Source: Aurifilum marmelostoma
Taxonomy: Eukaryota > Ascomycota > Sordariomycetes > Diaporthales > Cryphonectriaceae
Assembly: GCA_027559495.1 (NCBI GenBank)
Contig: JAMXSV010000017.1
Coordinates: 992,001-1,056,000, forward strand
Reading direction: 5' to 3'
DNA length: 64,000 bases
Of the stretch, positions 34,601 to 46,161 are shown in pieces (position 1 is the stretch's first letter; each line of letters starts with the position of its first letter). A model generated the notes under the pieces. The model searched no databases. It was not told the DNA's origin and was given only the letters and a program-made list of their open reading frames with translations. The position numbers were made by a program, and so were the translations under genes.

Positions 34601-36199
34601 CGTCGAATGACTCGGCCGAGGGTTTCGAGCTCGCGGTTGCGGGACGCCTCTCCGGGCTGGAGGTGTCGCTTCCCCCTGAGAGCTTCGAGAAGCTTTTTTT
34701 GGACCTGAAGACACCCTTGATGCGTCCCACAGGCGATGGCGACCTCCCACTACTACGAGGGGCCGGTGGCGCAAGGCCGGCCGGGTTGTGCGACCCAGAA
34801 GGGTCGGATTCTGTTGGTTGCTCCGTGGTGGGTGTGTCCTGCGAGGGACGGGAACCTTGATAGTACTCGGCCTGGATCAGAGGAGAGTTGGTAGTAAGAT
34901 AGCCGATCTGAGAGGGGTGAAGAGAGACCGGAGGGGGCCGCTCGAGGTGACTGTAACCACGGGAGGGTTAGTACACGAGAATACCCAGGTAAGCTCGTCA
35001 CAGAGAGTTGAGGTACGCTGGCGGTGGCGGCTGTCGGACGGAGCAAGCAAGGCCTTGCGAGCTGGCAGGGGGGCTTCTGACCAGCAACGGCCACCAGTAG
35101 ACCGAAAAAGAAATTCAGAAGGAGTACAAGAAAAAGGGACACAACAGGTGAGAAATTGATGTGGTGTGCAAAAGGCTTTGGAGGTGTGAGGAGAGAAACG
35201 AGTGAGAAAGCATATGCGAGGAGGATTGACAACCTTGATGCGAGCTGAAGTAAGACGTGGACGATGGCTGAGGTTGGCCGTGTGTATGTAATAGTGCGTT
35301 GGTGGGTGGGTGGGTGGATATGGAGGGGAGGGGGGAGGGCGTAAGGTAAGGATCGGGCGTAGTAATCTTGTGTGGAGGGGGTTTGAGGGGACCTCGTTTC
35401 CAAACTACTAATAAGGTACCATGGAGTGCACGGCAGCCATTGTGCCAGGCTCGTCAGGGGGGGGTTAATGAAGAGACGGGGGAGTGTGTGATAAGACGCT
35501 AGGGAGCAACCTCGCAGTGCCGCAGGTCCCTGACAGATCGAGTCCCTTTAGTCTCGCTGTGTGGGGAGGATGTGGACTGGAGAGATTGAATCTGGAGGGT
35601 TGTCCTCAGCGAGCATGTGCCAACCGAGATGGACAGTCCGTATAAGGGAAGATAGCTGGGTGGCCTCGGAAGGGATTGGGATCGACGCGGGAAAAGGCTC
35701 CGCATGCAAGACGCCAACGTGCTGGCCAGACCCAGACTTGCGAGTCGTGTATGGGGCCAAGGGACGATCTGATATAATCAAACAAAAGTGCATATATATA
35801 TATATATATATATATTATAAAACAACAGGCGCATGTCTGAGCGCTGAGAGCAGGGCCGACTTACGATCCAATAGTGTCTTCCGAGTCGTAGGAGACTAGG
35901 CTCGTCGACTCTCCGTCATGGCTCGCTTGGACTGCAGGAGGGTGGACGAGAATGGGCTTGTCGTTGAGGTTTTGGTCATGGTGGTGGTTGTTGTCGTCAC
36001 TCTCGAGCTGGGTCAAAGGCTGGGATGGATAAGATGACGACTGGGATGCGTGTGAGAACGGATCGAGGCTGGACGTGTCCCTCGAGAGGTTGGTGATGTC
36101 GTCGCTGGCGATGCTGCTGTTGCCGTCGATAGACCCCTTTCTGGAACGCCGGATCGACTTGGACTTGGCCAGAAGCTTTCCCAGCGCCTTATCCGCCAT
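31601..36199 (-). CDS. Lam/Ysp2-like GRAM-VASt sterol-transfer membrane protein
   Basis: Lam proteins move sterol between the ER and plasma membrane at contact sites. The large exon runs from about 34950 (after branch site CTAAC and acceptor TTACAG) to 32351; the last exon is 31601-32274, joined across a 76-base intron in frame. A disordered Ser/Pro-rich head is followed by a GRAM domain (about 33180-33500, with LYVSEGHLCFSSNILGW), an acidic linker, and a VASt sterol-binding domain from about 32760 to 32250. One membrane helix (VVYGLLVGLLVAAWFGFGF) lies near 31930-31990, followed by a charged coiled tail. Exon 1 (35865-36199, MADKALGKLLAKSKSIRRS to a GTAAGT donor) looks like the family's N-terminus. 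One small exon near 35010-35076 is probable but unresolved: a G6 run at 35068-35073 disturbs its phase. The 5' structure is therefore approximate. Confidence 0.8.
35791..35817. repeat. (TA)n microsatellite in the first intron
   Basis: About 11 TA units lie within the long first intron of the Lam-like gene, which spans roughly 35077-35864. The tract itself carries no evident signal. Confidence 0.85.
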
Positions 36200-37563
36200 G
36201 GTGCTCGCACGATCTGGACCAGACGCGGCGGTTGGATGTTCCAGGTTGTGACAGGACCTCCCACTGAGGCTGTTTCTTCTCAACTCGCACTGCAGCTATA
36301 AGCATGAATCGACCGGTAAAGAGGCTTCGTACTTGTTTCAGCGGGCGACGGGAGCGTATGGCCAGCAAGAAGATGCTGATGGACACACACTGAGAGAGAT
36401 GACGGTGATGCTGACAATAAGACAACCTCGGCCTGGTCGGGAAGGGCTTGGTGGGGTCCTAATGAATGTTGACTGCAAGGATCAGGAACAGTTCGGAAGA
36501 AGATCGATCAGATCAGATCGTGGGGCGGCAAAGTCATGATGGCATTCGCTTGTCCTTTTCCTTGGAAAGACGCCACCAGCATTAAGGGGAGGAAGGAAAA
36601 GCCAACAAAAACACTTGGTTAGGAGGGTCGAGGGCTGTAAGTTGCAAGTGCGAGTACAAGCCTAATTGTAAGAGCAGGTGCATGTGGCTTTTTTAGGAAT
36701 GTGCCGTAGGCGGTAACGCGTTGTGATTGCAACTTCCAAAAAGTACGGAGGCTTTACCCCGGATCGACGACTACGTTGTGTATAGCGTATTGTCTGCGCC
36801 CGATGAGCCCAGGCACCTGGAACTAGAACCATCCACGACCAAGTTTATTGTCGTTGCCCCTTGCAGCTTTCCTCGCTGCAGACCTGCTTGCATCAACCTT
36901 CTACTACTTACATGTACTTTGCAGGCACTATGTAACCACGGCTGCGCTCTTGAATACAGACATGCTCACCCTCAGGTTTTGCTGTGACAAGGAGTTGCTC
37001 GGCTTTTTCCTCTCTAATGACGCTGTTTCGCGTCATCTTGAGCTTGGAGGCACTGAGACCTGGCTAGTGGGCACCCTCTGATAGGCCTGCACGGGCACGA
37101 ACGGGGTACTTGAGCTGCCCCTGTGATACACTATGCTAGCACCATTCAGAAACCTTGGCAATACGCAGCGGCCAGCGTTACCGCTGTGGCTTAGCGCTTC
37201 TTCCTCCGTCTGTTACTAGAGCACAGGGAAAGCCCACATACTAGGTTGTGGGTTTCTTTGGAGACTTTGGAGCCTCACACCCTCAACGCAACTTTAGCAA
37301 ATACCCCGGCCGCGGCGCCGAGCTTCAACATCTCATACCTCCCCTGCGGAGCGGTCGGGTCAGGACAACATCACCCGCAACAAGGCCTTACCCTGTGCAC
37401 CAAGAATTCCTGCGCATACAGGGCTCTCTGCCGGTCCAGGAGGCTGACCGGCCCGTCTCAGACAAACACGAGTCTCCATCCCAGACTCCAGGGTTGTATA
37501 TGCGATGTGCAGACCACCCCTTCCCTGGCCGCCTATTACTATCTGTACCGGCTGAGAGTCATC
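36200..37563. promoter_or_regulatory. Divergent intergenic region, about 1.4 kb
   Basis: The Lam-like gene (-) and the MIT coiled-coil gene (+) start at its two edges, so both promoters lie within it. The open frames seen (for example 37246-37620) overlap the next gene's first exon out of frame and are not called. Confidence 0.4.
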
Positions 37564-39193
37564 ATGAATACTGCTTCGCTGATCAAGGTATGCTGCATAG
37601 CACGAGACGGCTTCCTCTAAACGCAGGGTGCTGACAGTATCTGCCCAGGCGCATGACCATGCGAAAGCCGCCTCGGACGCCACCCAGACAGCCAACTCCA
37701 CCGTAGCCATTAACGAGCATACTCTTGCGGCCGGCGAGTTCTCCAATGCCGCCAAGGTCACATCCAGTATCGAGGCCCTGAGGACCCTGAGGCTTCTCGA
37801 GCAGCACCACCAGAAGCTCTCCGAACTGATCAAGTTCTCGGTCGATCACCCCTCAGCACACACCGTCACAGAGAAGGATGTGGCCGAGGCCGAGGAGAAG
37901 GCAGGTGGTGATGGTGGTGGTGGTGATGGTGCGCAGCCAGGCTACTCCGGCACACAATCGGATGCAGTCTCTGGGGCGACGTCAAAGCCGCCTGTAGCAG
38001 TACCGAGCCTGGCAGCACAGCGTCGCTACCCCCCGTCCCGGGAGCTATCTTCGTCGATCGCCAGCAACCTCGCCTCTGCCAGGGGCATCCGCGGCTCGAG
38101 ACATCGCGCACAGCCCGCCGCACCGAGCGTCTCGAATGACCAAGCGCCCGGCAATCTAGATGTCACGGCCAGGAAGGATGGCTCAAAAACAAGGATGCAG
38201 CACATGCTTGACACCAAGAGCGGGAAGCCAAAACCGAGCTGGGTGCCTCCGCCACAGCCCCCCACGACGCAGGGCTCGCGCCCCGCTTCCATCGACGAGG
38301 CAGCCGAAGATGAACCCATGACCACCTCAGGCATCACTGAGGAGGGCTTCTCGCGCTTCTACAGCACGTTTGGCAATATCATCAACCGCCTCTCAGCGCC
38401 CCTTGCTTTCGCTGGCCTGCCCCTCATCACCGAGGAACCGAGCACCCCTGAGAGCGCCGCTCCAGAACCGACCTCGCAGACGAGAGGCAAGGCCAAGTCT
38501 GTCCGGGATCCCACTGAAGATCCGGATCTGTCCAGGATTTATTCCAAGGCCGCACTGCGAGCCGTGTATCGAGATGGCCACTCTGGCAACGACTCGTTCT
38601 ACGTCGTCCCCACGAGCGGCCACACTGTCTCATATGCCAACATACTGAATTTTGACCAGAAGGAGAAGAGGCGTGCCATGGCCGCCTCTGTGCACGGTGG
38701 AGCTGCCGACGCGCACGATGACCCGGACGAGGAAGACTTTGTCGATGCCAAGGAGTCACAGATGGCCTTGTCTCCAAGTACGAAACGGCGTGTCGGAAAG
38801 AGCCAGACAGAGAGGGAGCTCTTGAACGTCATTGAGGAGCTCAACACCGAGAACCAGAGCCTGAAGGGGATGCTGGACAAAGTCACCAAGCGCCTGCACG
38901 CCTTTGAGGCGAGTGCCCAGCATTCTCGGCTTGCCATGGTGGACAGCATGCGCCTTGCCCGGCCGGGGTCTCCAGTATCGCAGAGTGGAGGCGCGCAGGC
39001 TGCAGACGAGGCCCTGAGGAGGAAAAACCGTCAGCTAGAAGAGGAGTTGGCCGCGGCAAGCAAGCAGTTCGAGACCCTCGAAAGAGACAACAAACATCTC
39101 AAGCGGACAGTTGAGAAATATCGGGAGAAGTGGGAGGCCCTCAAGGCCGGTGCCAAAGCTCGAAGGGAAGCTTCCCACTCGGCTGACACTTAG
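37564..39193 (+). CDS. MIT-domain coiled-coil protein, Atg38/NRBF2-like
   Basis: A tiny first exon (37564-37587, MNTASLIK) joins to 37649-39193 through a 61-base intron (GTATGC to CCCAG), giving 522 residues. The first 70 residues form a helical MIT-like hairpin (AHDHAKAASDATQTANSTVA, then EALRTLRLLEQHHQKLSELI). A long disordered region with Gly/Asp-rich and Pro-rich parts follows. A stretch near residue 230-330 (FSRFYSTFGNIINRLSAPLAF) looks conserved. A coiled coil occupies about 385-510 (ERELLNVIEELNTENQSL and later heptads). An N-terminal MIT domain plus a coiled coil is the plan of Atg38/NRBF2, a regulator of the autophagy PI3-kinase complex I. That assignment rests on architecture and N-terminal resemblance only. 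Confidence 0.65.
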
Positions 39194-40097
39194 TTTATGT
39201 TCACATTGACTGCAGGCGTAAGTCATTGCTGCTTTGCTTCCATAGTCCATCAAACTATGCCACCTTTCACTCAAGAGCCTCATGTGACGACCTTTGAAAG
39301 GTAATGCGAGTAAAGCAAGATGTATCGTCCACTTATCTTCCCCAACAGTGGGCGAGAGTTGTCAGGGGTGATCTGTAGCTCAGCCCAGTGTTAATTTGGC
39401 GTCTTCATTTGTCAACATTCTGTTTCCACTGCTGCTACTCTCTCAAATACTTTCTTGCAAGGTCTTTGAGGACTGCCAAAGTATCCTCCACCTGAGAGGC
39501 CGACCTCGTTTGCTTCGCCCTCCTGGAGAGTTCATTTCTCGGTCGTCCGCAGACGGACGCAATGCTGTAAAAGCCAACATTCCAATATCATTTTTTACAG
39601 TCCCCTTCACGGAACGAAGCAATCTTTGAAGTGGTCGGGCGAATCGAACCGCCCACATCAGCGAAGCGGGCTGCAGGAGCTGTTCATCGCGCCTCACTCC
39701 TCGATATCTCCATTGTGACTTCCTCACTGAAAACTAGAACCATAGCCCTGTCCGCTAAACCTTGTCAGCAAGACCAGAGCTTGGGACAGAAGAAAAAGGA
39801 CAGAACAACAACAGGCTCAGCTCGAGTGCAACTATTCTGAGGCTGATCTTCAACGTCGTGCCACACATGATCCTTCCACAAGCTCTCAACATGCGGTTTG
39901 GCTACCAATCCGGAACCACACGAGATCTGGATTTCCTCCCTTGAAGGGTTTCAACGACTGCCCTCAGCCTGAGGGGCATACGGCTGTTGCGATACCATCT
40001 CGCACTCGGCACAATCCACGAAGAGCTGTAAGGGGTCAACAGTCTTTCTACCGGGAAAAGCTCGCCCTCCGAAGACGAGGAGGGAAAACTCAGCAAG
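39194..40097. other. Intergenic region, about 0.9 kb
   Basis: Upstream of the Gln-rich gene. A tRNA-like T-loop string on the minus strand near 39640 does not fold into a tRNA. No coding region was recognised. Confidence 0.45.
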
Positions 40098-41480
40098 ATG
40101 GGAAAGAAGAAGTCCAAGAAGAGCCGGGCCAAACAGCAAGCGGCGGAGAGGCAGCAGCGGGCCGCGCCGAAACAGCAACAAGCGGTACAGAACCAGCAAC
40201 AGGCTCTGCAGAAACAGCAACAAGCTCTGCAGAAGAAGCAGCGACAGGTGAGGAAGCAGCACCGGCAGGTGAAGAAGCAGCAGCAGCAGGCACAGAAGCA
40301 GCTGCAGGAGGCGCAGAAACGGCTCCTACAGCAGGCGCAGGCGCAGGCGCAGGAGGCGCAGAAGCGACTGTTACAGCAGGCGCAAAAGCAGCAGAAACAG
40401 AAACAGCAGCACACGGCGCATGAGCAGCGCCAGCAGGTGAAAAATCAAAGCGAGGGCCAGCACGCTCCGGTTTCTAAGAAAGGGAGAGATCGGACCAGAC
40501 GACGTGATTTTAATGCGGTCCCAAATCAAGACCAGATTCCCCAACACTTAGACTATGGTAGTGATCACGAGACTGGAACCACTACCTTCAATCCGTCGAC
40601 CGTCAACAATCGCGAGCTTGAAGACGAAGACCTGTCCTTCATGGTGCAACCATCGGTCACACAGAACGACGGCACTAAGGCAAGGGCCACTCTAGTCGAG
40701 GGTGACGTCTCGGCTCATGGACTTGATATCTTTCTTGCGGTCTCCAAGCGTGACAAACGATACCGACCGTCGTCTACGAGCGGGTTCAACTCGGCCCAGC
40801 CCTCCAAAAGCCTGCTGGACCTCTATGCCAAGCATCCGGAGGAGAAGTTGTCTGGGATTGAGGAGGGTGTGCTGAAGTTGGCAGGCCGGGCAGCCAAGCA
40901 GATTGCCCTCGAGGCTACGTGTCACTTCCTACATAAGTGCATCCCACCAGCCGAGAGGCAGAGGGTTTGGGACGGCATCCTGGAAAGGGATGGTAACACT
41001 TCGGCTGAGGCGGTCACTTCCATTCCCATTCCAAATGGTGTTCTCGATTTGAAGGGCGGCTCACGTCACCCCCACCAGCTCATGGCCAACTGCATCGCCA
41101 CCCTTTCTGCGTCTTTCGCTACCACAGACGCTGTATCTCTTCGACTCGTCTTCGATCGGTGCATCACCCTCTGTGACGCGCTGGATGACTACAACCGCAA
41201 AACCGCTCTTCAAAAGGCTCTGCACGCCCTCCGCTGGCAGATTCTCGGACTGGATGTCAAGACTACCAAAGCGTTCCGCAACCTGAACGAGGAACTGGAC
41301 ACGATTGCACGGAGCTTCTGGCTGCAGTCTGGCACGGATGCAGCTCACGAGTTAAGTCAGCTTGAGCTTCGTGCCCTGCAGAAGTATAAGGCATTGTGGG
41401 AGGATGAGAAGGCACCTTCGAAGGCGGAATTCGTCGAGACTCTGCAGAGGCTGATGCGGCGAGTGGCGCATGTGGAATGA
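40098..41480 (+). CDS. Gln-rich coiled-coil protein of unknown function
   Basis: A single-exon gene of 460 residues. It begins MGKKKSKKSRAKQQ. Up to about residue 120 it is almost only Gln, Lys, Ala, Arg and Leu, with near-repeats such as QKQQQALQK and QEAQKRLLQQA, and should form a long charged coiled coil or helix. The remaining 340 residues are of normal composition, with a helical C-terminal half (SKSLLDLYAKHPEEKLSGIE to RLMRRVAHVE). No signal peptide, membrane segment or catalytic motif was seen. The basic start could favour nuclear or nucleolar placement. I do not recognise the family. Such lineage-specific proteins are common in filamentous fungi, and expression evidence is needed to be sure that it is a gene. 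Confidence 0.6.
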   Translation: MGKKKSKKSRAKQQAAERQQRAAPKQQQAVQNQQQALQKQQQALQKKQRQVRKQHRQVKKQQQQAQKQLQEAQKRLLQQAQAQAQEAQKRLLQQAQKQQKQKQQHTAHEQRQQVKNQSEGQHAPVSKKGRDRTRRRDFNAVPNQDQIPQHLDYGSDHETGTTTFNPSTVNNRELEDEDLSFMVQPSVTQNDGTKARATLVEGDVSAHGLDIFLAVSKRDKRYRPSSTSGFNSAQPSKSLLDLYAKHPEEKLSGIEEGVLKLAGRAAKQIALEATCHFLHKCIPPAERQRVWDGILERDGNTSAEAVTSIPIPNGVLDLKGGSRHPHQLMANCIATLSASFATTDAVSLRLVFDRCITLCDALDDYNRKTALQKALHALRWQILGLDVKTTKAFRNLNEELDTIARSFWLQSGTDAAHELSQLELRALQKYKALWEDEKAPSKAEFVETLQRLMRRVAHVE

Positions 41481-42816
41481 GCACCGGCTGCATACTCTGT
41501 GGAGGTATTATTCGCAGTTCGAGGTCTAAATACTGTTAATTCTTCTGCTTACACTACTAGATCATGGTCTCGCCAGGCTTATAGGCGCATTGTGTAAGAC
41601 TTGATTTCCATAGCGGCGAGAGGTGGAAGGATCCTTTGGTCTCTGGAAGTTGTAAAGTCTATGGGTACAATTTTGATACATAATCCAGATGTTGGGGAAC
41701 AGAAGCGGATAGATTAGTGCACCAAACCCCATGTAGGCTTCCGCAACAGCTAGGAGAATCCCTAGATGACATTATTGGGCTATGGAGATGTCATACAGCA
41801 GCGCCCTCTTGTCCTCCATGTGTTCTTCTCTACGCCTTCGGACATACAGGAGACCAGGAGGGCTTTCTATCATGTGGTCGAACGTCCAGCGGACATATGA
41901 AGGCCCTGATCCCGCCCTTCGACCGTGATCACCACCCGTAGAAGAAGAAAAAAAGATATTTCTCTTTATAACCAACCCCCCCCCCCCCCTCCCAATAAAG
42001 GGTTCCGGACGGATATTTTCCCTGCTTTCGACAACATGTGCACCAGCATAAACCCCCTACCAGTCATCGCGGTGCCACTCGAGAAAACCCAGAATCTGCT
42101 CCTTGCTCAGCCATTCCCCACAGCCGAAGGATGCTTATTGATTGATCCCTGGGAGCCTGCCCCGCCCCGCCCCAGAGCTTGGAGCAATCGAGAGGCCACC
42201 TGGTCGTCGTGTCCGTGTCCAATATTCCTGACCATTCATTCGATGGTAGCATGTTAACGCGTACCCCTCCGGCAGGTCCAGATCGATCCGGTGGACCCAG
42301 AATGTTCATCTTGTTTCTGCTCACGTCATATCAAACATCGTACGCGGGTCTCAGTGAACTAGCCAGCTCTCGATCGCTGAGCCCAGTGGGCGCCCTTTGC
42401 CTGGCTGGTCATCATCGTCCTTGCACACCATACCGATCAATTTCGGTGCATCCAATGTGTTAGTTCCCTTTTCGGGTATGGTCTGGAGAATAAGCAGAAT
42501 GGAGAACGAAATGTGTATGTTGTGAAGGATAATTTCTTTAATTTTTTTTTTTTCCTTCTCCGACTGAACGACGAGAAAATGCTTTGGCCTAAGGGCCAGA
42601 AAACAAAAAGCCTTCTGAAAGTAAGCAAGATTTCAAACCATGAAAAGTGGAATAAAAAATGGCTGTGGTGCGCCGGTAGATATCAGGCGAAATTTTCCTG
42701 ACTATATTCCCATCCCGTCTCATCCATTTACAATCATTTTGATTTTGTAGCCCCATGCCCCAGATAAGAAATGGCCCTTATACACACACACGCACCTGAA
42801 TGTTACAGAAACGATC

Positions 42817-42855
<39 letters not shown>

Positions 42856-42906
42856 CCAATTAAACGGCACAAGATAACACACCATCCCGTGGGAAAAACC
42901 ATAAAA
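41481..42906. other. Intergenic region between convergent genes
   Basis: About 1.4 kb with a C11 run near 41977, a T12 run near 42541 and a poly-A tract ending at 42853. No convincing gene was seen. Confidence 0.5.
42824..42853. repeat. A30 homopolymer
   Basis: Thirty consecutive A bases lie about 50 bases beyond the stop of the minus-strand membrane protein gene. No poly-A signal or target-site duplication that would mark a retroposed copy was recognised beside it. Confidence 0.85.
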
Positions 42907-43945
42907 TTAGCTGGAGGAGAGGATACCAGCGTGGCACTCGGTGCCGATATTGGGCGTGGTCGGGGCGGCGGTCTGCTGGGGCTTCAGGTAGCAGTTGCCC
43001 GGTGCACCACCGACGAGGGCGGCGGTCTCGTTGGTCCACAGGGGGATGAAGCTGACGGCGGCGCAGGTGGTGTTGGTGTTGTTTCCAAACATGGAGGGCG
43101 TGTAGTGCGAGTAGGCGGCGCAGGCGTCCATGCAGGCGTTCAGGTCGGCGGTGAAGAGGCTCATCAGTGGACTGCCGTCGGTGTCCTTGTTGCACTGTAT
43201 CTTGAAGGAGTAGTCGCCGAGTACTGGGAGTACGATGCAGGTGTTAGTCATGGTCTCATAGAAGAGTGATAGACAGCAGAAGATGGTGTAGGTAAAAGAG
43301 CTTTGGCTGCTGCTCACATGAGAAGGCGCTGTATGTGGTTCCTGTAACACCGTCGGGATCGTCCGTGCAGTTGTCGTCGAGAGATGCAAATGACGTGTCC
43401 GAGGTCGAAGGCGACGAAGAAGTCGAGGTTGAGGTGGATGACTTGGAAGTGGCCGTCGCACCCCCAAGAGCCGCCACAAGCGAGGCGTTCAGCTGATCCG
43501 CTCTGTTCTGGGCCGAAGTTGCCCTCGAGGCTTCAACGCCCGTCCCGGCCGCGAGTCCGATGACTGCTGCCGCAAGGACCGCGCAGAGGAGGCTGAGGAT
43601 GAAGACGACGGCCGTACATCCGCATATGATGCGTTCTGATCCTCTCCTCTTCTCGGGACCGCCAGCATCGCTCAGTGTTGGTGCTGCGCCAGCGCCGCCG
43701 GCGAGCTGGGAGTGGTATGCCTGCGGGGTGGTGTGTTGGCTCGTGGGGTAGGCGGAATTTGGTGCACTTTGTTGAGAGATGTATGAGATGTATGAACCCT
43801 CTGGTTTGGGCGGCGGTGCAGGTGGGTTTTGAGGGTAGTGACTATACTGGCTGTATTGCTGCTGGCCGTTGTGATATGCCTCTGGGTAGCTCTGTTGAAC
43901 CAGCTCAGGAGCCTGCTGGGCGTGGTGATCTGCCTTGGGATCCAT
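42907..43945 (-). CDS. Single-pass membrane protein with Cys-rich outer domain
   Basis: Exons 43318-43945 and 42907-43223 (donor GTGAGC; branch ACTAAC, acceptor CCCAG) give 314 residues. The start is the ATG at 43945; the open frame above it has UTR-like composition. Residues 1-100 are Gln/Tyr/Pro-rich and probably cytoplasmic. One membrane helix spans about 106-133 (IICGCTAVVFILSLLCAVLA). A short coil and a Ser/Thr-rich, probably O-glycosylated stretch follow. The C-terminal 110 residues contain several Cys and N-glycosylation sequons (NNTNTT, NET), with MDACAAYSHY resembling PAN/Apple-like modules of fungal surface proteins. There is no cleavable signal peptide, so the topology is probably N-in, C-out. 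The role may be cell-wall or surface sensing, but this is inference. Confidence 0.7.
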
Positions 43946-46161
43946 ATCTCTCACATTAGTACCAAATATGACATTACTTTTATCTTGCTCTTCTTTAATT
44001 GTCCTTTTGGGCTGTTGTCCACTGCAACAACGAGGGGTAGAGAGAGAGGGACAGAGAAGAGAAAGGCGGATAGAGAGAGAGAGAGAGGGGGGGGGAAATG
44101 GAGAGAAGGAAGACGGAAGCAGGGCAGATGCCAAGTGATGCTGCTCCACCCGAGTATCAATAGAGATGAATTATAAGCTGCTCACCTGGTTCGACATCAT
44201 GTAAGCGGGCACCACTACTTCGAGTTTATTTACAGACTTGTCGACACCGACATGAGGCCGGTGGGAAATTTGGACAGCGCCTCAGGGAGCCCTACTGATC
44301 CTTCGGGGCGAAATGACGAGTGCCTGTTACGGAGAAGGATGGAAACAAATCAAGGTAGGCGAGAGGGAAAGCGGAAAGAAGAAGAGAGAGAACTAGACCA
44401 AGTGCAAGCTCAGGAAGCAGCCTGCTTTGGTCGGTGTGTGTGTGTGTGCGCGCGCGTGTGTGCGTGCCTATCCAGTTCTTATGGAAACCTGAAGAGGCTC
44501 CACCCCCATTCTTCTCTCTCTCTCTCTCTCTCTGTTCAGCTGTGGCTTTTCTGATAATATCAGCCAGACATGCTATGTACCTCGTCTCCATTTACGATGG
44601 ACCCCAATGCCCTCAGTAGTGTCTATGTATTTTTTTTTTTTCTTTCTTTTTCTTTCCTTCTTTTCGTTTCCAATCCCATCCCCCCTCCCCGTTGTCCCCC
44701 GCTTGCCAGTGCCTCCCTCCTCCTTTCATCTGGATCACAGGCTAGTTTGATTAGCTGTCTTGGCTTCTGCAGGTGGATGTTGATCCCCGTAAGCACTTAG
44801 CCTCTCCTAGACATCCTGATTACTACCACACACCGCGAGGGTTGCTGAGCTGAGGCTGCAAATGCTGGGACAGTGGGGGGAAGTGGGAGTGTATGAGCCG
44901 GGAGGACCCTGGGCGCCTGGGAATATCCTATACAGCATTGTTTGTGTGGCCCACAGGACAGTTCCAGGCCCATGGAGAAGGAGCCCGTTCAGGGATGGGC
45001 GTGTGAAACACACACACCTACAAGCACCTGTGCCGATACTATGAAAGAACGTGCGTGACCTATAATAATATTTTTTTTTTTTTGCTCTTTCTTTTTCTTC
45101 CTCTTCCGATGTTGAGAATCGGGTGTCCAATTAGGGACATGACCGGACTACGGCCTGACCTTGTTCAGCGCTACATGAAGCCCCAGCTCGTGGAGACCGA
45201 GGGCCTAGCGCACCATCCTAAATACAACGCTCTTCCGCCCTTGCAGGGCCAAGGTAGAGAAAGTAAACAGGGCTGAAAAGAAAACGTATCACCGCCCAGC
45301 ACATTGGGGCCAGGGAGAATGGGAGCATCTTCCAAGCCCTCACGAAGGGTCCTCAACTAAGACGGCGCGGGAAAGGAGATCAAAACCACACGACAACCCC
45401 CAAGGGGACTGGTATGAAGTCAGAACAAGCTCTTTGGTCGATCTACATATAGTAATAGTACAGCTAAAACCAGTAAATAAACTTCTGGACTCGACCCAGG
45501 CCCAGCCCAGCCCCCATGCTCACCTCCCCCCGACCGCCGGAAGTTACCCTTGTCCCTGCGAGGGCTCCAGGACCTCCTCGTCTTAAAGTAAGAGGAAGCA
45601 GTGGACAAGGGCATTTTGTGGATGCCTGATTGTGGCTTCCAGGGCAGCGAGTGCAAACCTCAGGTTGAGAATAGCCGCCGCCGCCTGCATTGAATACACT
45701 AGCCATGAACAGCCCTTCAGCCAGCCAGCCTTGAGCACCTCAGCGCCCATTGGTAAAAGGTGCTGAAGTGAGAAGGACAAAGGGACTGGATTGCTGTTGA
45801 CCATGGCCTCTAGAAGATGTAGACAAGCAAATGACTTTATGAGCTGAGATCTGGTCAACAAGAGTTGTAGAGACTGGCGAGAACCAACTGCATTATAGCA
45901 TACCATGTAGCTTCCTGCTGCACCAGGATTAGGCCGGTCCAGTGCCGAGAGCTGGTCCAAGCTTCTAACTGGAGCGGCTTGTATGTAGTCCCAACGTTGT
46001 GGTACCGTAGTTCTGATGATCCCTGAAAATCGACCATTTCCAAACCAACGCGCCAAGCAACAATTCTGGAGGGCCGCCTCGAGGACTGGCCCGCCTCATC
46101 AACTACACGTCGTGCTTTCTTTGTCCTCGTCCTTCGACTCCTCATCGAGAGACCTCCCAAT
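43946..46161. other. Intergenic region, 2.2 kb
   Basis: Contains GA and TC repeats (about 44070-44090 and 44513-44532), a CG/GT-rich alternating tract at 44436-44466 and T-rich tracts near 44630 and 45070. Several open frames (for example 45583-46056 minus) lack motifs and are not called. It includes promoters of the membrane protein (-) and of DcpS (+). Confidence 0.45.

Noticed and set aside
39631..39790. tRNA gene on the minus strand suggested by a GGTTCGATTCG T-loop-like string
   Set aside because: The T-stem has two mismatches in five pairs, and no 5' acceptor strand complementary to the 3' side lies at the right distance, so no cloverleaf can be formed.
45583..46056. 157-codon minus-strand frame upstream of DcpS
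   Set aside because: No recognisable motif or domain; a chance open frame in GC-rich intergenic DNA is likely.
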